Assembly: GCA_036499825.1 (NCBI GenBank)
Contig: DASYCZ010000015.1
Coordinates: 1-64,000, forward strand
Direction: 5' to 3'
Source: Paradevosia sp036499825
GTDB taxonomy: Bacteria; Pseudomonadota; Alphaproteobacteria; Rhizobiales; Devosiaceae
Length of the DNA stretch: 64,000 nucleotides
Shown piece by piece: positions 9,127 through 16,456 of the stretch. Position 1 is the stretch's first letter. The number at the start of each line of letters is the position of its first letter. The position numbers and the translations under genes were made by a program. Below the pieces are notes generated by a model. That model did not search any database, was not told where the DNA came from, and saw nothing but the letters and a program-made list of their open reading frames with translations.

Positions 9127-9194
9127 GGTGCTCTCCCTTGAATGGCGGTATCAAACAAGGGTTTGGCAACGATGCAAGGGGAATGTGCGGTCGC

Positions 9195-9983
9195 CTACCC
9201 ACCCAGGCCGAAATAGGCCCGGGGCGGCGCGCCGAGCATGCGGCGGAACATGGTGGTGAAGGCGGCGACGCTGTCATAGCCGAGATCGAACGCCACGGTG
9301 GTGACGGCCTCGCCCCGGGCGAGACGCGGCATGGCGGTGAAGAGGCAGGCCTGCTGGCGCCAGGTGGAGAGGCTGAGGCCGGTCTCGCGGCGGAAGGCTC
9401 GGGTGAAAGCCCGCCGGCTCATGGCGAGGCTATCGGCCCAGTCATCGATGGTGAGGTGCGGATCGGGCGAAGCGATGAAGCGCCGGCACAGCGCCGCAAG
9501 GCGCGCTTCGGCCGGCAGCGGCAGGCCGAGCGGCAGCTCGGGCAGCGCCGGGATTTCCTCGAGCAAAAGGGCCATGACCAGCCGTGAACGCACAGTGGGC
9601 GAGGCGGGCGCGGCAGCCTCGATGATGAGGGCCCGGGTGAGATCGGCCAGGCCCAGCACCCGCACCGCGCCGGGCGGGGTGGTGAGCGCCCCATCCGCCA
9701 CATAGACCGAATACATGCGCACGCCAGCGCCCAGCATTTCGACGGTGTGGTCGAGCCCGGCAGGTATCCACAGGGCCTGCCCCGATGGCACCAGCCAGCG
9801 GCCGGTGGTGGTGACGACCAGCACCACGCCCGAGGCGGCGTGCAGGAGCTGCGAGCGGCTGTGGCGATGGAGCGCCACACGGTAGTTCGCCGGATAATCG
9901 GTGACGATGGCGAAGAGCGGAGCGTTGGCGCTTTCGATCGCCGCGAGGCGTAAATCATGCAACTCTGACAGATCGGCAGGCAT
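9195..9983 (-). CDS. AraC family transcriptional regulator
   Basis: A 262-residue DNA-binding regulator. The N-terminal cupin-like sensor (RVALHRHSRSQLLHAASGVVLV, with LVPSGQALWIPAGLDHTVEM) would bind a small ligand. The C-terminal part holds two helix-turn-helix units: TIDDWADSLAMSRRAFTRAFRRETG and AVTTVAFDLGYDSVAAFTTMFRRMLGAPPRAYF. I prefer ATG 9983 over a longer upstream frame because the sensor domain begins there. The gene is divergent from an Fsr-type efflux pump 95 bases away. AraC regulators in this arrangement usually control the neighbouring pump, so it is the probable fsr regulator. Confidence 0.88.
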   Translation of the reverse strand: MPADLSELHDLRLAAIESANAPLFAIVTDYPANYRVALHRHSRSQLLHAASGVVLVVTTTGRWLVPSGQALWIPAGLDHTVEMLGAGVRMYSVYVADGALTTPPGAVRVLGLADLTRALIIEAAAPASPTVRSRLVMALLLEEIPALPELPLGLPLPAEARLAALCRRFIASPDPHLTIDDWADSLAMSRRAFTRAFRRETGLSLSTWRQQACLFTAMPRLARGEAVTTVAFDLGYDSVAAFTTMFRRMLGAPPRAYFGLGG

Positions 9984-10078
9984 GGCTTGGCCCAGTCGCG
10001 AAAGAAATGGACCAGAGCACGAAAGCGGGACATCCACAAGACGGCTATCAGGACCTATCTGCCAAGGAACGAAACGCC

Positions 10079-11311
10079 ATGACCGAGACCACCGCCCCGG
10101 CCCCCGCCGGCATTGCCGAAAAGCGCCCGCTGGCCGAACAGACCGCCTTCACCATCATCCTCGCGGTCAGCTTTTGCCACCTGCTCAACGACATGATGCA
10201 GTCGCTGATCTCGGCGCTCTATCCGATGCTCAAGACCAATTACGAGCTCGATTTCGTGCAGGTCGGCTTCATGGGCTTCGCCTTCCAGGTGACCGCATCG
10301 GTGCTGCAGCCGCTGATCGGGCTTTATACCGACAAGCGGCCCCTGCCCTATTCGCTGTCGATCGGCATGGGCTCGACCCTGTTCGGCCTGATCATGCTGG
10401 CCTTCGCCCACAGCTACTGGATGCTGTTGATCGGCGCCGGCTTCGTGGGCCTCGGCTCGGCGGTGTTCCATCCGGAATCCTCGCGCATAGCCCGCATCGC
10501 CTCGGGCGGGCGGCACGGCCTGGCGCAATCGCTGTTCCAGGTGGGCGGCAATTTCGGCTCCGCCGTCGGCCCGCTGGTGGCGGCGTTCATCGTCGTCCCC
10601 AAGGGCCAGGGGAGCGTCGCGTGGTTCTCGCTGGCGGCGCTATTGGCCATGCTGATCCTGTGGCAGGTGGGCAGCTGGTACAGCCGGCAGCGCGCCGCCA
10701 ATGCGCGGCGGCCGGTGGCGGCGCCGGTGGTGACGCTGCCTCGGCGCACCGTGCAGCGTTCCATCCTGGTGCTCGCCCTGCTGGTGTTCTCCAAATACGT
10801 CTACATGACCAGCCTTTCGAGCTATTACACGTTCTATGTCATCGAGCGCTTCAACGTCTCGGTGCAGAATGCGCAGATCATGCTGTTCGTGTTTTTGGGC
10901 GCGGTCGCCGTCGGCACGGTGGCGGGCGGCCCCATCGTCGACCGTTTCGGCACCAAGTTCGTCATCTGGTTCTCGATCCTGGGCGCCCTGCCGTTCACGC
11001 TGGCGCTGCCCTATGCGGACTTCACCTGGACCATCGTGCTGACTGTCATCATCGGCGTGGTGCTGGCCTCGGCCTTCTCGGCCATCGTGGTGTTTGCGCA
11101 GGAGCTGGTGCCGGGCCGCGTCGGCCTCATCGCCGGGCTGTTCTTCGGCTTCGCCTTCGGCATCGGCGGCATCGGCGCCGCCGGGCTGGGCTTCGTGGCC
11201 GACCATATGGGCATCGCGTTCGTCTATCGGGTCTGCTCGTATCTGCCGCTGCTGGGGCTGTTGACGGTGTTCCTGCCGCCCATCGGCAAGGGCCGCAAGG
11301 CCGCGGCCTAG
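10079..11311 (+). CDS. fsr: MFS efflux transporter, fosmidomycin-resistance (Fsr) type
   Basis: Inner-membrane major facilitator transporter of 410 residues with 12 predicted helices. The blocks SFCHLLNDMMQSLISALYPMLK, GFAFQVTASVLQPLIGLYTDKRP and AVFHPESSRIARIASGGRHG, then LAQSLFQVGGNFGSAVGPL, match the Fsr family described from E. coli, which expels fosmidomycin. The second half keeps a matching helix set after a basic loop. The start at ATG 10079 has AAGGAACG upstream and avoids a 24-residue hydrophilic extension. The AraC gene next door is divergent and a likely regulator. The natural substrate in this organism is unknown. Confidence 0.88.
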   Translation: MTETTAPAPAGIAEKRPLAEQTAFTIILAVSFCHLLNDMMQSLISALYPMLKTNYELDFVQVGFMGFAFQVTASVLQPLIGLYTDKRPLPYSLSIGMGSTLFGLIMLAFAHSYWMLLIGAGFVGLGSAVFHPESSRIARIASGGRHGLAQSLFQVGGNFGSAVGPLVAAFIVVPKGQGSVAWFSLAALLAMLILWQVGSWYSRQRAANARRPVAAPVVTLPRRTVQRSILVLALLVFSKYVYMTSLSSYYTFYVIERFNVSVQNAQIMLFVFLGAVAVGTVAGGPIVDRFGTKFVIWFSILGALPFTLALPYADFTWTIVLTVIIGVVLASAFSAIVVFAQELVPGRVGLIAGLFFGFAFGIGGIGAAGLGFVADHMGIAFVYRVCSYLPLLGLLTVFLPPIGKGRKAAA

Positions 11312-11357
11312 TTCGGGGCCGCCGCCGGGGGCCAATCCGCCGGCGGGCTCCGGGGGT

Positions 11358-11705
11358 TCAGTCCGCCGGTGGCTCCCACAATTCAATGGTGTTGCCTTCG
11401 GGATCGTGAATACGGGCGAAGCGCCCGGTTTCGGGCGTATCCCATTCGGGCCGCGTTTCCACCGCGATGGCGGCGGCGTTAAGATCCACGATGGCGGAAG
11501 CGATGCTGTCGACGCGCACGTTCAGCATCCACTGCTTGCCGGCCGGCATATAGTCGGTGTCTTCCTTGAAGGGCGAGAACACTGTCATGCCCGCCTGCTG
11601 CATCCAGATTTCGGTAATGCCCAGATGGGTTTCATACCATTGCGCCAGCGCGGCCTTGTCGCGCGAGCGGAAGAAGAAGCCACCGATGCCGGTTGCCTTG
11701 ACCAT
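11358..11705 (-). CDS. VOC family protein
   Basis: Short (115-residue) vicinal-oxygen-chelate protein: GIGGFFFRSRDKAALAQWYETHLGI forms the first module and GRFARIHDPEGNTIELWEPP the second. The PEGNTIELWEP ending, with its metal-ligand Glu, is typical of glyoxalase-like proteins. The opposing N-terminal ligand is not obvious. ATG 11705 has AAGGAG 7 bases before it. The gene is 46 bases downstream of the glycerate kinase gene on the same strand and could be co-transcribed with it. Substrate unknown. Confidence 0.82.
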   Translation of the reverse strand: MVKATGIGGFFFRSRDKAALAQWYETHLGITEIWMQQAGMTVFSPFKEDTDYMPAGKQWMLNVRVDSIASAIVDLNAAAIAVETRPEWDTPETGRFARIHDPEGNTIELWEPPAD

Positions 11706-11751
11706 GTTTTCGCTCCTTGCCGTGGAAAATTGGCGGGCTTGCCGCTGAACG

Positions 11752-13005
11752 TCAGCGGACGATGATTGCCCGGAAATCATTGACATTGGTACCGGTGGGG
11801 CCGGTGACCAGCAGGTCGCCAATCGCATGGAAGGCCCCATAGGCATCGTTATCGGCCAGCGCCGCCAATGGATCGATGCCGGCGGCGCGCAGGCGCGACG
11901 CGGTGGCGCCATCGGCGAACGCGCCCGCATTGGTCTCGGACCCATCGATGCCGTCGGTATCGGCGGCGAGCGCCGTGATGCCGCTGACACCGTCGATGGC
12001 GATGGCGAACTGCAGGAGGAATTCGGCATTGCGGCCACCCCGGCCATTGCCGCGCAACGTCACCGTGGTCTCGCCGCCCGACAGCACCACGACCGGCTTT
12101 TCGAACGGCCGGTTGCGGGTTTTGATCTCGCGGGCCATGGCGGCATGGACGAGCGCCACGTCGCGGGATTCCCCCTCGATGGCGTCGGAAAGGATCGCCG
12201 GCGTAAGACCGGCCTTGCGCGCCGCTTCGGCTGCGGCTTCCAGCGACAGCGCCGCCGAGGCCACGACCGCAACGCTATTGGGGGCGAAGCGCGCATCGCC
12301 CGGCCGCGGGGCCGGATTGTCGGTGGTGGCGAGGAGCGCACTCACCACATCCGGCAGGGCGATGCGATAGGCGGTGACGAGCTTGCGGACCAGTTCGCGC
12401 GAGCCCTGCATGGGCACCGTCGGGCCGGAGGCCACCAGCGCCGGATCATCGCCCGGCACGTCCGAGACCACCAGCGTCACCACGCGCGCCGGCGCCGCCA
12501 TGGCGGCGAGCCGCCCCCCCTTGATGAGGGATAGTTCGTTGCGGATGAGGTTCATGACGCCGATCGGGGCGCCCGAGGCCAGCAGCGCCGAATTGACCGC
12601 CTGCTCATCGGCCAGCGTCAGCCCGGGCGCCGGGGCTGGCAGCAGGGCCGAGCCACCGCCCGAGATCAGCGCCACCACCAGATCATCATGCGAAAGTCCG
12701 GAGAGCTTTTCCATGATGCGCCGGGCGGCGAGGAAACCGGCGGCATCGGGCACCGGATGGGCGGCCTCGACGATCTCGATGCGCTCGCAGGCCGCCCCAT
12801 AGCCATAGCGGGTGACCACCAGCCCATCGATCGGGCCGGGCCAGGCCATCTCGAACGCCCGCGCCATCTGGGCCGAAGCCTTGCCGGCGCCGATGACGAT
12901 GGTGCGGCCCCTGGGCGGCTCGGGCAGGTGCTTGCGCACGGCCAGCGCCGGCTGGGCGGCCTCGACGGCCTTGGCGAAGAGGTCCTGGAGCAGGTCGCGG
13001 TCCAT
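11752..13005 (-). CDS. Glycerate 2-kinase (GckA/TtuD, MOFRL family)
   Basis: Converts D-glycerate to 2-phosphoglycerate, linking glycerate, hydroxypyruvate or tartrate breakdown to glycolysis. Older annotations call the family hydroxypyruvate reductase. The 417 residues show the N-terminal DUF4147 part (GRTIVIGAGKASAQMARAFE, VALISGGGSALLPAPAPGLTL, LSLIKGGRLAAMAAPARVV, LVVSDVPGDDPALVASGPTVP). The C-terminal MOFRL domain follows (VVLSGGETTVTLRGNGRGGRNAEFLL, AADTDGIDGSETNAGAF, NDAYGAFHAIGDLLVTGPTGTNVNDF). All conserved Gly/Asp loops look intact. It starts at ATG 13005, divergent from a DUF1045 gene. A VOC gene follows on the same strand. Confidence 0.9.
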   Translation of the reverse strand: MDRDLLQDLFAKAVEAAQPALAVRKHLPEPPRGRTIVIGAGKASAQMARAFEMAWPGPIDGLVVTRYGYGAACERIEIVEAAHPVPDAAGFLAARRIMEKLSGLSHDDLVVALISGGGSALLPAPAPGLTLADEQAVNSALLASGAPIGVMNLIRNELSLIKGGRLAAMAAPARVVTLVVSDVPGDDPALVASGPTVPMQGSRELVRKLVTAYRIALPDVVSALLATTDNPAPRPGDARFAPNSVAVVASAALSLEAAAEAARKAGLTPAILSDAIEGESRDVALVHAAMAREIKTRNRPFEKPVVVLSGGETTVTLRGNGRGGRNAEFLLQFAIAIDGVSGITALAADTDGIDGSETNAGAFADGATASRLRAAGIDPLAALADNDAYGAFHAIGDLLVTGPTGTNVNDFRAIIVR

Positions 13006-13153
13006 GATCGGCTTTCGTGGATTGGGCTTTCGTGCGGGGATGCGGCAGTCTGCGGCGGCGGCGTGAAATACTGCAATCTTTCGTAGCGCTTATGCACAGG
13101 TTGTCAAATCCGTGCGCTAGGTGTTGGGAAGACCCGATTCGGAGATGAATGTA

Positions 13154-13846
13154 ATGAGCGAACGCTATGCCCTGTATTTCGCCCCAGATGTGGCTTCCCC
13201 GCTCTGGCAGCGCGCCAGCCAGTGGCTGGGCCGCGACTGCGCCGGCGGGGCGGTGACGGAACGCCCTGCCGAGATCGAAGGCATCGCGCTCGACCCCATC
13301 ACCAAATCGGCCCGGCATTACGGGTTCCATGCGACGCTGAAGGCGCCGATGATGCTTGCGGGCAATGTCGACAGGGCGGAACTGGAAACGGCGCTCACCG
13401 GCTTTGCGCGTGCGGCACAGCCTGTCGATATCGGCCGGCTGGTGGTGGCGCAGATTTCGCACTTCCTCGCCCTGATCCCCGAAAAGCAGAGCACGGCATT
13501 GACGGATTTCGCCGCCGAATGCGTTACGGCCTTCGATCGCTTCCGCGCCCCGATGACGGCGGCGCAGCGCGAGCAGCGCCTGTCGGGTGGCCTCTCCCCC
13601 CGGCAGATCGCGCTGGTGGACCAGTACGGCTATCCGTACGTGCTGGAGGAATTCCGCTTCCACATGACGCTGACCGACCGGCTGAAGGCCGAGGACAGCG
13701 CGCCGGTCAAGGCCGCCGCAGAGGCCTGGTTCGGCGATGCCATCGCGGCGCCCGTGCCGCTCGATCGCATCGTGCTCTTCCACCAGCCCGTTGCGGGCGC
13801 CGACTTCGTGCGCCTCGGCGACTATGTGCTGGGCCGCAAGGATTGA
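13154..13846 (+). CDS. DUF1045 protein, 2H-phosphoesterase-like, linked to phosphonate metabolism
   Basis: Member of the family found in many phn (C-P lyase) operons. The 230 residues contain two H-x-T-hydrophobic motifs, HATL (59-62) and HMTL (170-173), the signature of the 2H phosphodiesterase fold that opens cyclic phosphodiesters. This suggests a role like that of PhnP, which opens the cyclic ribose phosphate made by C-P lyase. The fold and motif are seen, but the substrate is inferred. The start is ATG 13154, with GGAG 9 bases upstream. No C-P lyase gene is adjacent; the only other phosphonate genes in the window are phnM and phnN, 31 kb away. Confidence 0.8.
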   Translation: MSERYALYFAPDVASPLWQRASQWLGRDCAGGAVTERPAEIEGIALDPITKSARHYGFHATLKAPMMLAGNVDRAELETALTGFARAAQPVDIGRLVVAQISHFLALIPEKQSTALTDFAAECVTAFDRFRAPMTAAQREQRLSGGLSPRQIALVDQYGYPYVLEEFRFHMTLTDRLKAEDSAPVKAAAEAWFGDAIAAPVPLDRIVLFHQPVAGADFVRLGDYVLGRKD

Positions 13847-13900
13847 ACCCAACAGCCGCTCACGCGTTGGGTGACGGTTGCGTCCACACAGGTTCCCCCC

Positions 13901-14050
13901 ATGAGCAGAAGCGCCCTTTATGGTCTGATCGCCATCCTGGTGATCATCGTGATAGCGTTCGGCGTTTATACCTATCAGCAGCAGAATCGCCCCGGCGTCG
14001 AAGTCCGGGTCGACAACAACGGGTTATCGGTCACAGGCAATGGCGGCTGA
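13901..14050 (+). CDS. 49-residue single-pass membrane protein
   Basis: ATG 13901 opens a 49-codon frame. Residues 5-24 (ALYGLIAILVIIVIAFGVYT) form a strong membrane helix. A polar tail follows, YQQQNRPGVEVRVDNNGLSVTGN, where the motif GVEVRVDNNGLSV looks like a conserved beta-hairpin. Similar tiny proteins with a C-terminal GVEI-D-NGISI tail occur in Rhizobiales genomes as hypothetical proteins, as I recall them. The next gene's start overlaps the stop codon. There is no strong ribosome binding site (GGTTCCCCCC precedes it). The function is unknown. The membrane helix and polar tail make coding likely. Confidence 0.6.
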   Translation: MSRSALYGLIAILVIIVIAFGVYTYQQQNRPGVEVRVDNNGLSVTGNGG

Positions 14051-14249
14051 AATGACGCTTCCGCGCGAACGTATCGTCGAGGCCATCGCGGCCGAGATCA
14101 ACCGGCAGACGGCAGGCGGCAATCTGCCTGCCTACGCGCTCGACCGGCAGGCCCTTGCGGACGCGGTCCTCAAGGCGCTGGGCGCCGCCGCCGCCCCCGA
14201 TGGCGACGGCAAGACCCCGGACGAGCTCAACGGCAGCAATGACGACTGA
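14040..14249 (+). CDS. 69-residue hypothetical protein
   Basis: Small soluble, mostly helical protein (MTLPRERIVEAIAAEINRQ, then ALDRQALADAVLKALGAA) with an acidic, disordered tail (PDGDGKTPDELNGSNDD). It overlaps the end of the tiny membrane-protein gene by 11 bases, so the two are probably co-translated. An alternative start is ATG 14052, immediately after that stop codon, giving 65 residues. I recognise no domain. Confidence 0.5.
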   Translation: MAAEMTLPRERIVEAIAAEINRQTAGGNLPAYALDRQALADAVLKALGAAAAPDGDGKTPDELNGSNDD

Positions 14250-14279
14250 GTTTTCCACAACGGCACAAGCCGGCCGGTG

Positions 14280-14294
14280 TTAACCGTTCATTAA
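14280..14294. promoter_or_regulatory. CtrA-like box TTAA-N7-TTAA
   Basis: TTAA (14280-14283) and TTAA (14291-14294) are separated by exactly seven bases and followed by CC, the form of the full CtrA recognition site in alphaproteobacteria. It lies in a noncoding gap before the HigBA module, just upstream of an ATG at 14297. One match in 64 kb could be chance. Confidence 0.35.
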
Positions 14295-14394
14295 CCATGC
14301 CGGGCCAGTCTGTGCCGGCTAGCTCAGGGGGCAGGACCAACCCGGCAACGGGCCCTGCCCTCGACCAGCTCTCCCCTCACATCAGAATATTGAA

Positions 14395-14420
14395 GCTATA
14401 TAGCGAACATGCTATATAGC
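14395..14420 (+). promoter_or_regulatory. Tandem palindromic operator of the HigBA-like module
   Basis: Two identical, perfectly self-complementary 10-mers, GCTATATAGC (14395-14404 and 14411-14420), are spaced 16 bases centre to centre. They end 5 bases before the toxin start codon. The TATATA core probably doubles as the -10 region. Paired palindromes like this are where antitoxins of this family bind to repress their own promoter. Confidence 0.7.
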
Positions 14421-14424
14421 CCAA

Positions 14425-14752
14425 ATGCAATGAACCGTCGAAACGCTCAATGACCGTGTCGATGCGGAGATCGAGGCCTTGCCCACCGGGCTGCGGGCAC
14501 GATTGGTTCGGTTGCTGGAAACGATCGAACAGGTCGGCCTCGAAAACCTTCGGGAGCCGCACGTCAAGCAACTCGATGGCAAACCTTGGGAAATCCGAGC
14601 CAAGCTGGCGAGGGTATTGCGGGGATCTCTACGTGACGATGCACGGCCGGCGGGTCGCCATTGTGCATGTGTTCGTCAAGAAGACACAGAAAACGCCGGC
14701 ATCGGCGCTATCCATTGCACGGGCCCGCATGAAACAGGTGCAGCATGACTAA
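14425..14752 (+). pseudogene. Broken HigB/RelE-type toxin gene
   Basis: Family members are mRNA-cleaving toxins of about 110 residues (phage-derived Gp49-like/HigB group). Translation from ATG 14425 gives Met-Gln, then TGA at 14431-14433 where the family has Trp (W-T-V-E-T-L-N). The following frame reads TVETLNDRVDAEIEALPTGL through KQLDGKPWEIRAK. After about 14610 the coding frame shifts, and the C-terminus (LYVTMHGRRVAIVHVFVKKT, then QKTPASALSIARARMKQVQ) is in another frame. A nonsense codon plus a frameshift in a short region make a functional toxin very unlikely, unless the sequence contains errors. The last bases overlap the antitoxin start, as in intact modules. Confidence 0.8.
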
Positions 14753-15026
14753 GATTTCCGAACTCAAGCAGCGCTTCATGGCCGATGCCAAATTCCGCAA
14801 GGAATACGAGGCGGCAAACGAGGAGTTCGCTCTCATCGAAGCGCTGATCAAAGCGCGTACTGCCGCCAATCTATCGCAGATGGAATTGGCCAAGAGAATC
14901 GGCACGACGCAATCCGCCATCGCCCGCCTCGAGGGCGGTGGCGTGACGCCGACACTGTCCACGCTCCGGCGTTATGCCGAAGCGACGGGCAGTATCTTGA
15001 AGGTCGAACTGGTGCCGGCCCGATAG
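14745..15026 (+). CDS. XRE-family antitoxin, HigA-like
   Basis: A 93-residue DNA-binding protein. The N-terminal 40 residues form a helical arm (ELKQRFMADAKFRKEYEAANEEFALIEALI, with a Glu/Ala-rich repeat) typical of antitoxins that wrap their toxin. A helix-turn-helix follows (NLSQMELAKRIGTTQSAIARLEGG, then TPTLSTLRRYAEATG). The ATG at 14745 overlaps the toxin remnant by 8 bases. It should bind the tandem palindromes at 14395-14420 and repress the promoter. With the toxin broken, it is now an orphan antitoxin, perhaps kept as protection against related toxins or not yet lost. Confidence 0.87.
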   Translation: MTKISELKQRFMADAKFRKEYEAANEEFALIEALIKARTAANLSQMELAKRIGTTQSAIARLEGGGVTPTLSTLRRYAEATGSILKVELVPAR

Positions 15027-15027
15027 T

Positions 15028-16320
15028 CTAGACGATGCCGCCACTTCCCCCCAGCACGGCCGGACGGATTTCGGCGACCCTTTGCCGGTAGCCGGCGGCG
15101 CGGTAGGCACCGACGGGGTCGATGGCGCCGCGATTTTCGAGGCGGGCCATGGCGAGGATCGGCTCGACATCGGTGCGGAAGGCGGTCTTGAGGGTCTGCG
15201 TCGCCTCCAGCGCATCATTGTGGTCCTGGAAGCCTTCGAGCGCCTTGCGGTCGACCAGCAGCGCCATCGCGTAGGCGCGCTGCACTTCGGCGGCCGACAG
15301 CATGAGGCTCTCGATGGGGTCCGTGACGTTGTGCGACTGGTCGAGCATATGGGCGGGCTCGAACCCCTTGGCGCGGCGCTCCTCGGCATTGACCAGTTCG
15401 TTGAACACCAGGAACAGGCGATAAGGATCGATGGAGCCGGCGTCGAGATCGTCGTCGCCATACTTGCTGTCGTTGAAGTGGAAGCCGCCGAGCTTGCCGA
15501 ACTGGATCAGCCGGGCGACGATCATCTCGATATTGACGTTGGGCGCATGATGGCCGAGGTCGACCAGGCAATAGGCCTTGTCGCCCAGCTCGCTGGCGAT
15601 CATGTAGTTGGTGCCCCAATCCTGCACGACGGTCGAATAGAAGGCCGGCTCGTACATCTTGTGCTCGGTGAAGATGCGCCAGTCATCGGGCAATTCGGCA
15701 TAGATGGCCTTCATGGCATCGAGATAGCGCTCGAAGCTGCGGGTGAAATCCACCTGGCCGGGAAAGTTCGAGCCGTCGCCGATCCACACGGTCAGGGCCT
15801 TGGAGCCCAGCGTCTCGCCGATCTCGATGCATTCGAGATTATGTTCGACCGCCTGCTGACGCACGGCGGTGTCGGCATGGGAGAGCGAGCCGAACTTGTA
15901 GGACAGCAACTGCCCCTTGGCATCCGAGAAGGTATTGGAGTTCATGGCGTCGAAGCCGAGGCCGAAACGCGAAGCCGACTGCTTCAGGCGGTTGGGATCG
16001 GCCTTGTCCCACGGGATATGCAGCGACACATTGGGGGTGGCGCGGGTCAACTGGTTGATGACGGCGCAATCTTCCAGCTTGTCGAAGATGTCGCGCGGCT
16101 CGCCGGCGCCGGGGAAGCGGGCAAAGCGCGTGCCTCCGGTGCCGACGCCCCAGGAGGGCACGCCCACCGTGAAGGCGGCGACCTTGGCCTTGATGGCATC
16201 GATCTGGAAGCCGCGGCGGTCGAGGCGCTCGCCCAGTGATTCATAGTCGCGGCGAAGATCGGTCTCGCGCGCGGCATTGTGCTTGTCGACGACGGACTGG
16301 TCGATGATGGTGTCGGTCAT
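15028..16320 (-). CDS. rhaI: L-rhamnose isomerase RhaI
   Basis: Converts L-rhamnose to L-rhamnulose, the first catabolic step after uptake. The 430-residue TIM-barrel protein is of the Pseudomonas stutzeri/rhizobial type (L-rhamnose catabolism isomerase), not the E. coli RhaA type. Supporting blocks are VPSWGVGTGGTRFARFPGAG, VSLHIPWDKADPNRLKQSASRFGLGFDAMNSNTFSDAKG, TVWIGDGSNFPGQVDFTRSFERYL, YCLVDLGHHAPNVNIEMIVARL and GGFHFNDSKYGDDDLDAGSIDPY. Its His, Asp and Glu residues are those expected for metal binding. The start is ATG 16320, whose GGGAG ribosome binding site lies at the edge of an inverted repeat that separates it from rhaD. It is the second gene of the rhaDI operon. Confidence 0.93.
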   Translation of the reverse strand: MTDTIIDQSVVDKHNAARETDLRRDYESLGERLDRRGFQIDAIKAKVAAFTVGVPSWGVGTGGTRFARFPGAGEPRDIFDKLEDCAVINQLTRATPNVSLHIPWDKADPNRLKQSASRFGLGFDAMNSNTFSDAKGQLLSYKFGSLSHADTAVRQQAVEHNLECIEIGETLGSKALTVWIGDGSNFPGQVDFTRSFERYLDAMKAIYAELPDDWRIFTEHKMYEPAFYSTVVQDWGTNYMIASELGDKAYCLVDLGHHAPNVNIEMIVARLIQFGKLGGFHFNDSKYGDDDLDAGSIDPYRLFLVFNELVNAEERRAKGFEPAHMLDQSHNVTDPIESLMLSAAEVQRAYAMALLVDRKALEGFQDHNDALEATQTLKTAFRTDVEPILAMARLENRGAIDPVGAYRAAGYRQRVAEIRPAVLGGSGGIV

Positions 16321-16331
16321 TGTGGCTCCCC

Positions 16332-16446
16332 AATCCCCCTCCTGGCCTCCCCCACAAGGGGGGAGGTAGATGCAGTGTGCGTGGCAACACGATGCCACCA
16401 ACGCCAGTCTACCCTCCCCCTTGTGGGGAGGGCCAGGGAGGGGGTT
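16332..16446. repeat. Family A inverted repeat, copy 2 (rhaD-rhaI gap)
   Basis: The left arm reads CCCCCTCCTGGCCTCCCCC then ACAAGGGGGGAGG. The right arm is its approximate complement, CCCTCCCCCTTGTGGGGAGG then GCCAGGGAGGGGG. The unique centre contains a further hairpin, GTGGCA/TGCCAC. Together they can fold into a cruciform-like RNA. The copy fills nearly the whole gap between the rhaD stop and the rhaI start. Confidence 0.8.
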
Positions 16447-16456
16447 TCCCTGTTGT

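Noticed and set aside
14316..14375. tRNA-like GGCTAGCTCAGGGGGCAGG
   Set aside because: It resembles a tRNA D-arm, but no T-arm, anticodon stem or acceptor pairing follows. The surrounding inverted repeat (GGGGCAGG/CCTGCCC) explains the pattern better.
14297..14419. 40-codon frame after the CtrA-like box
   Set aside because: No ribosome binding site, overlaps a hairpin and the toxin operator, and shows no domain. Listed only as part of a finding, not as a gene.
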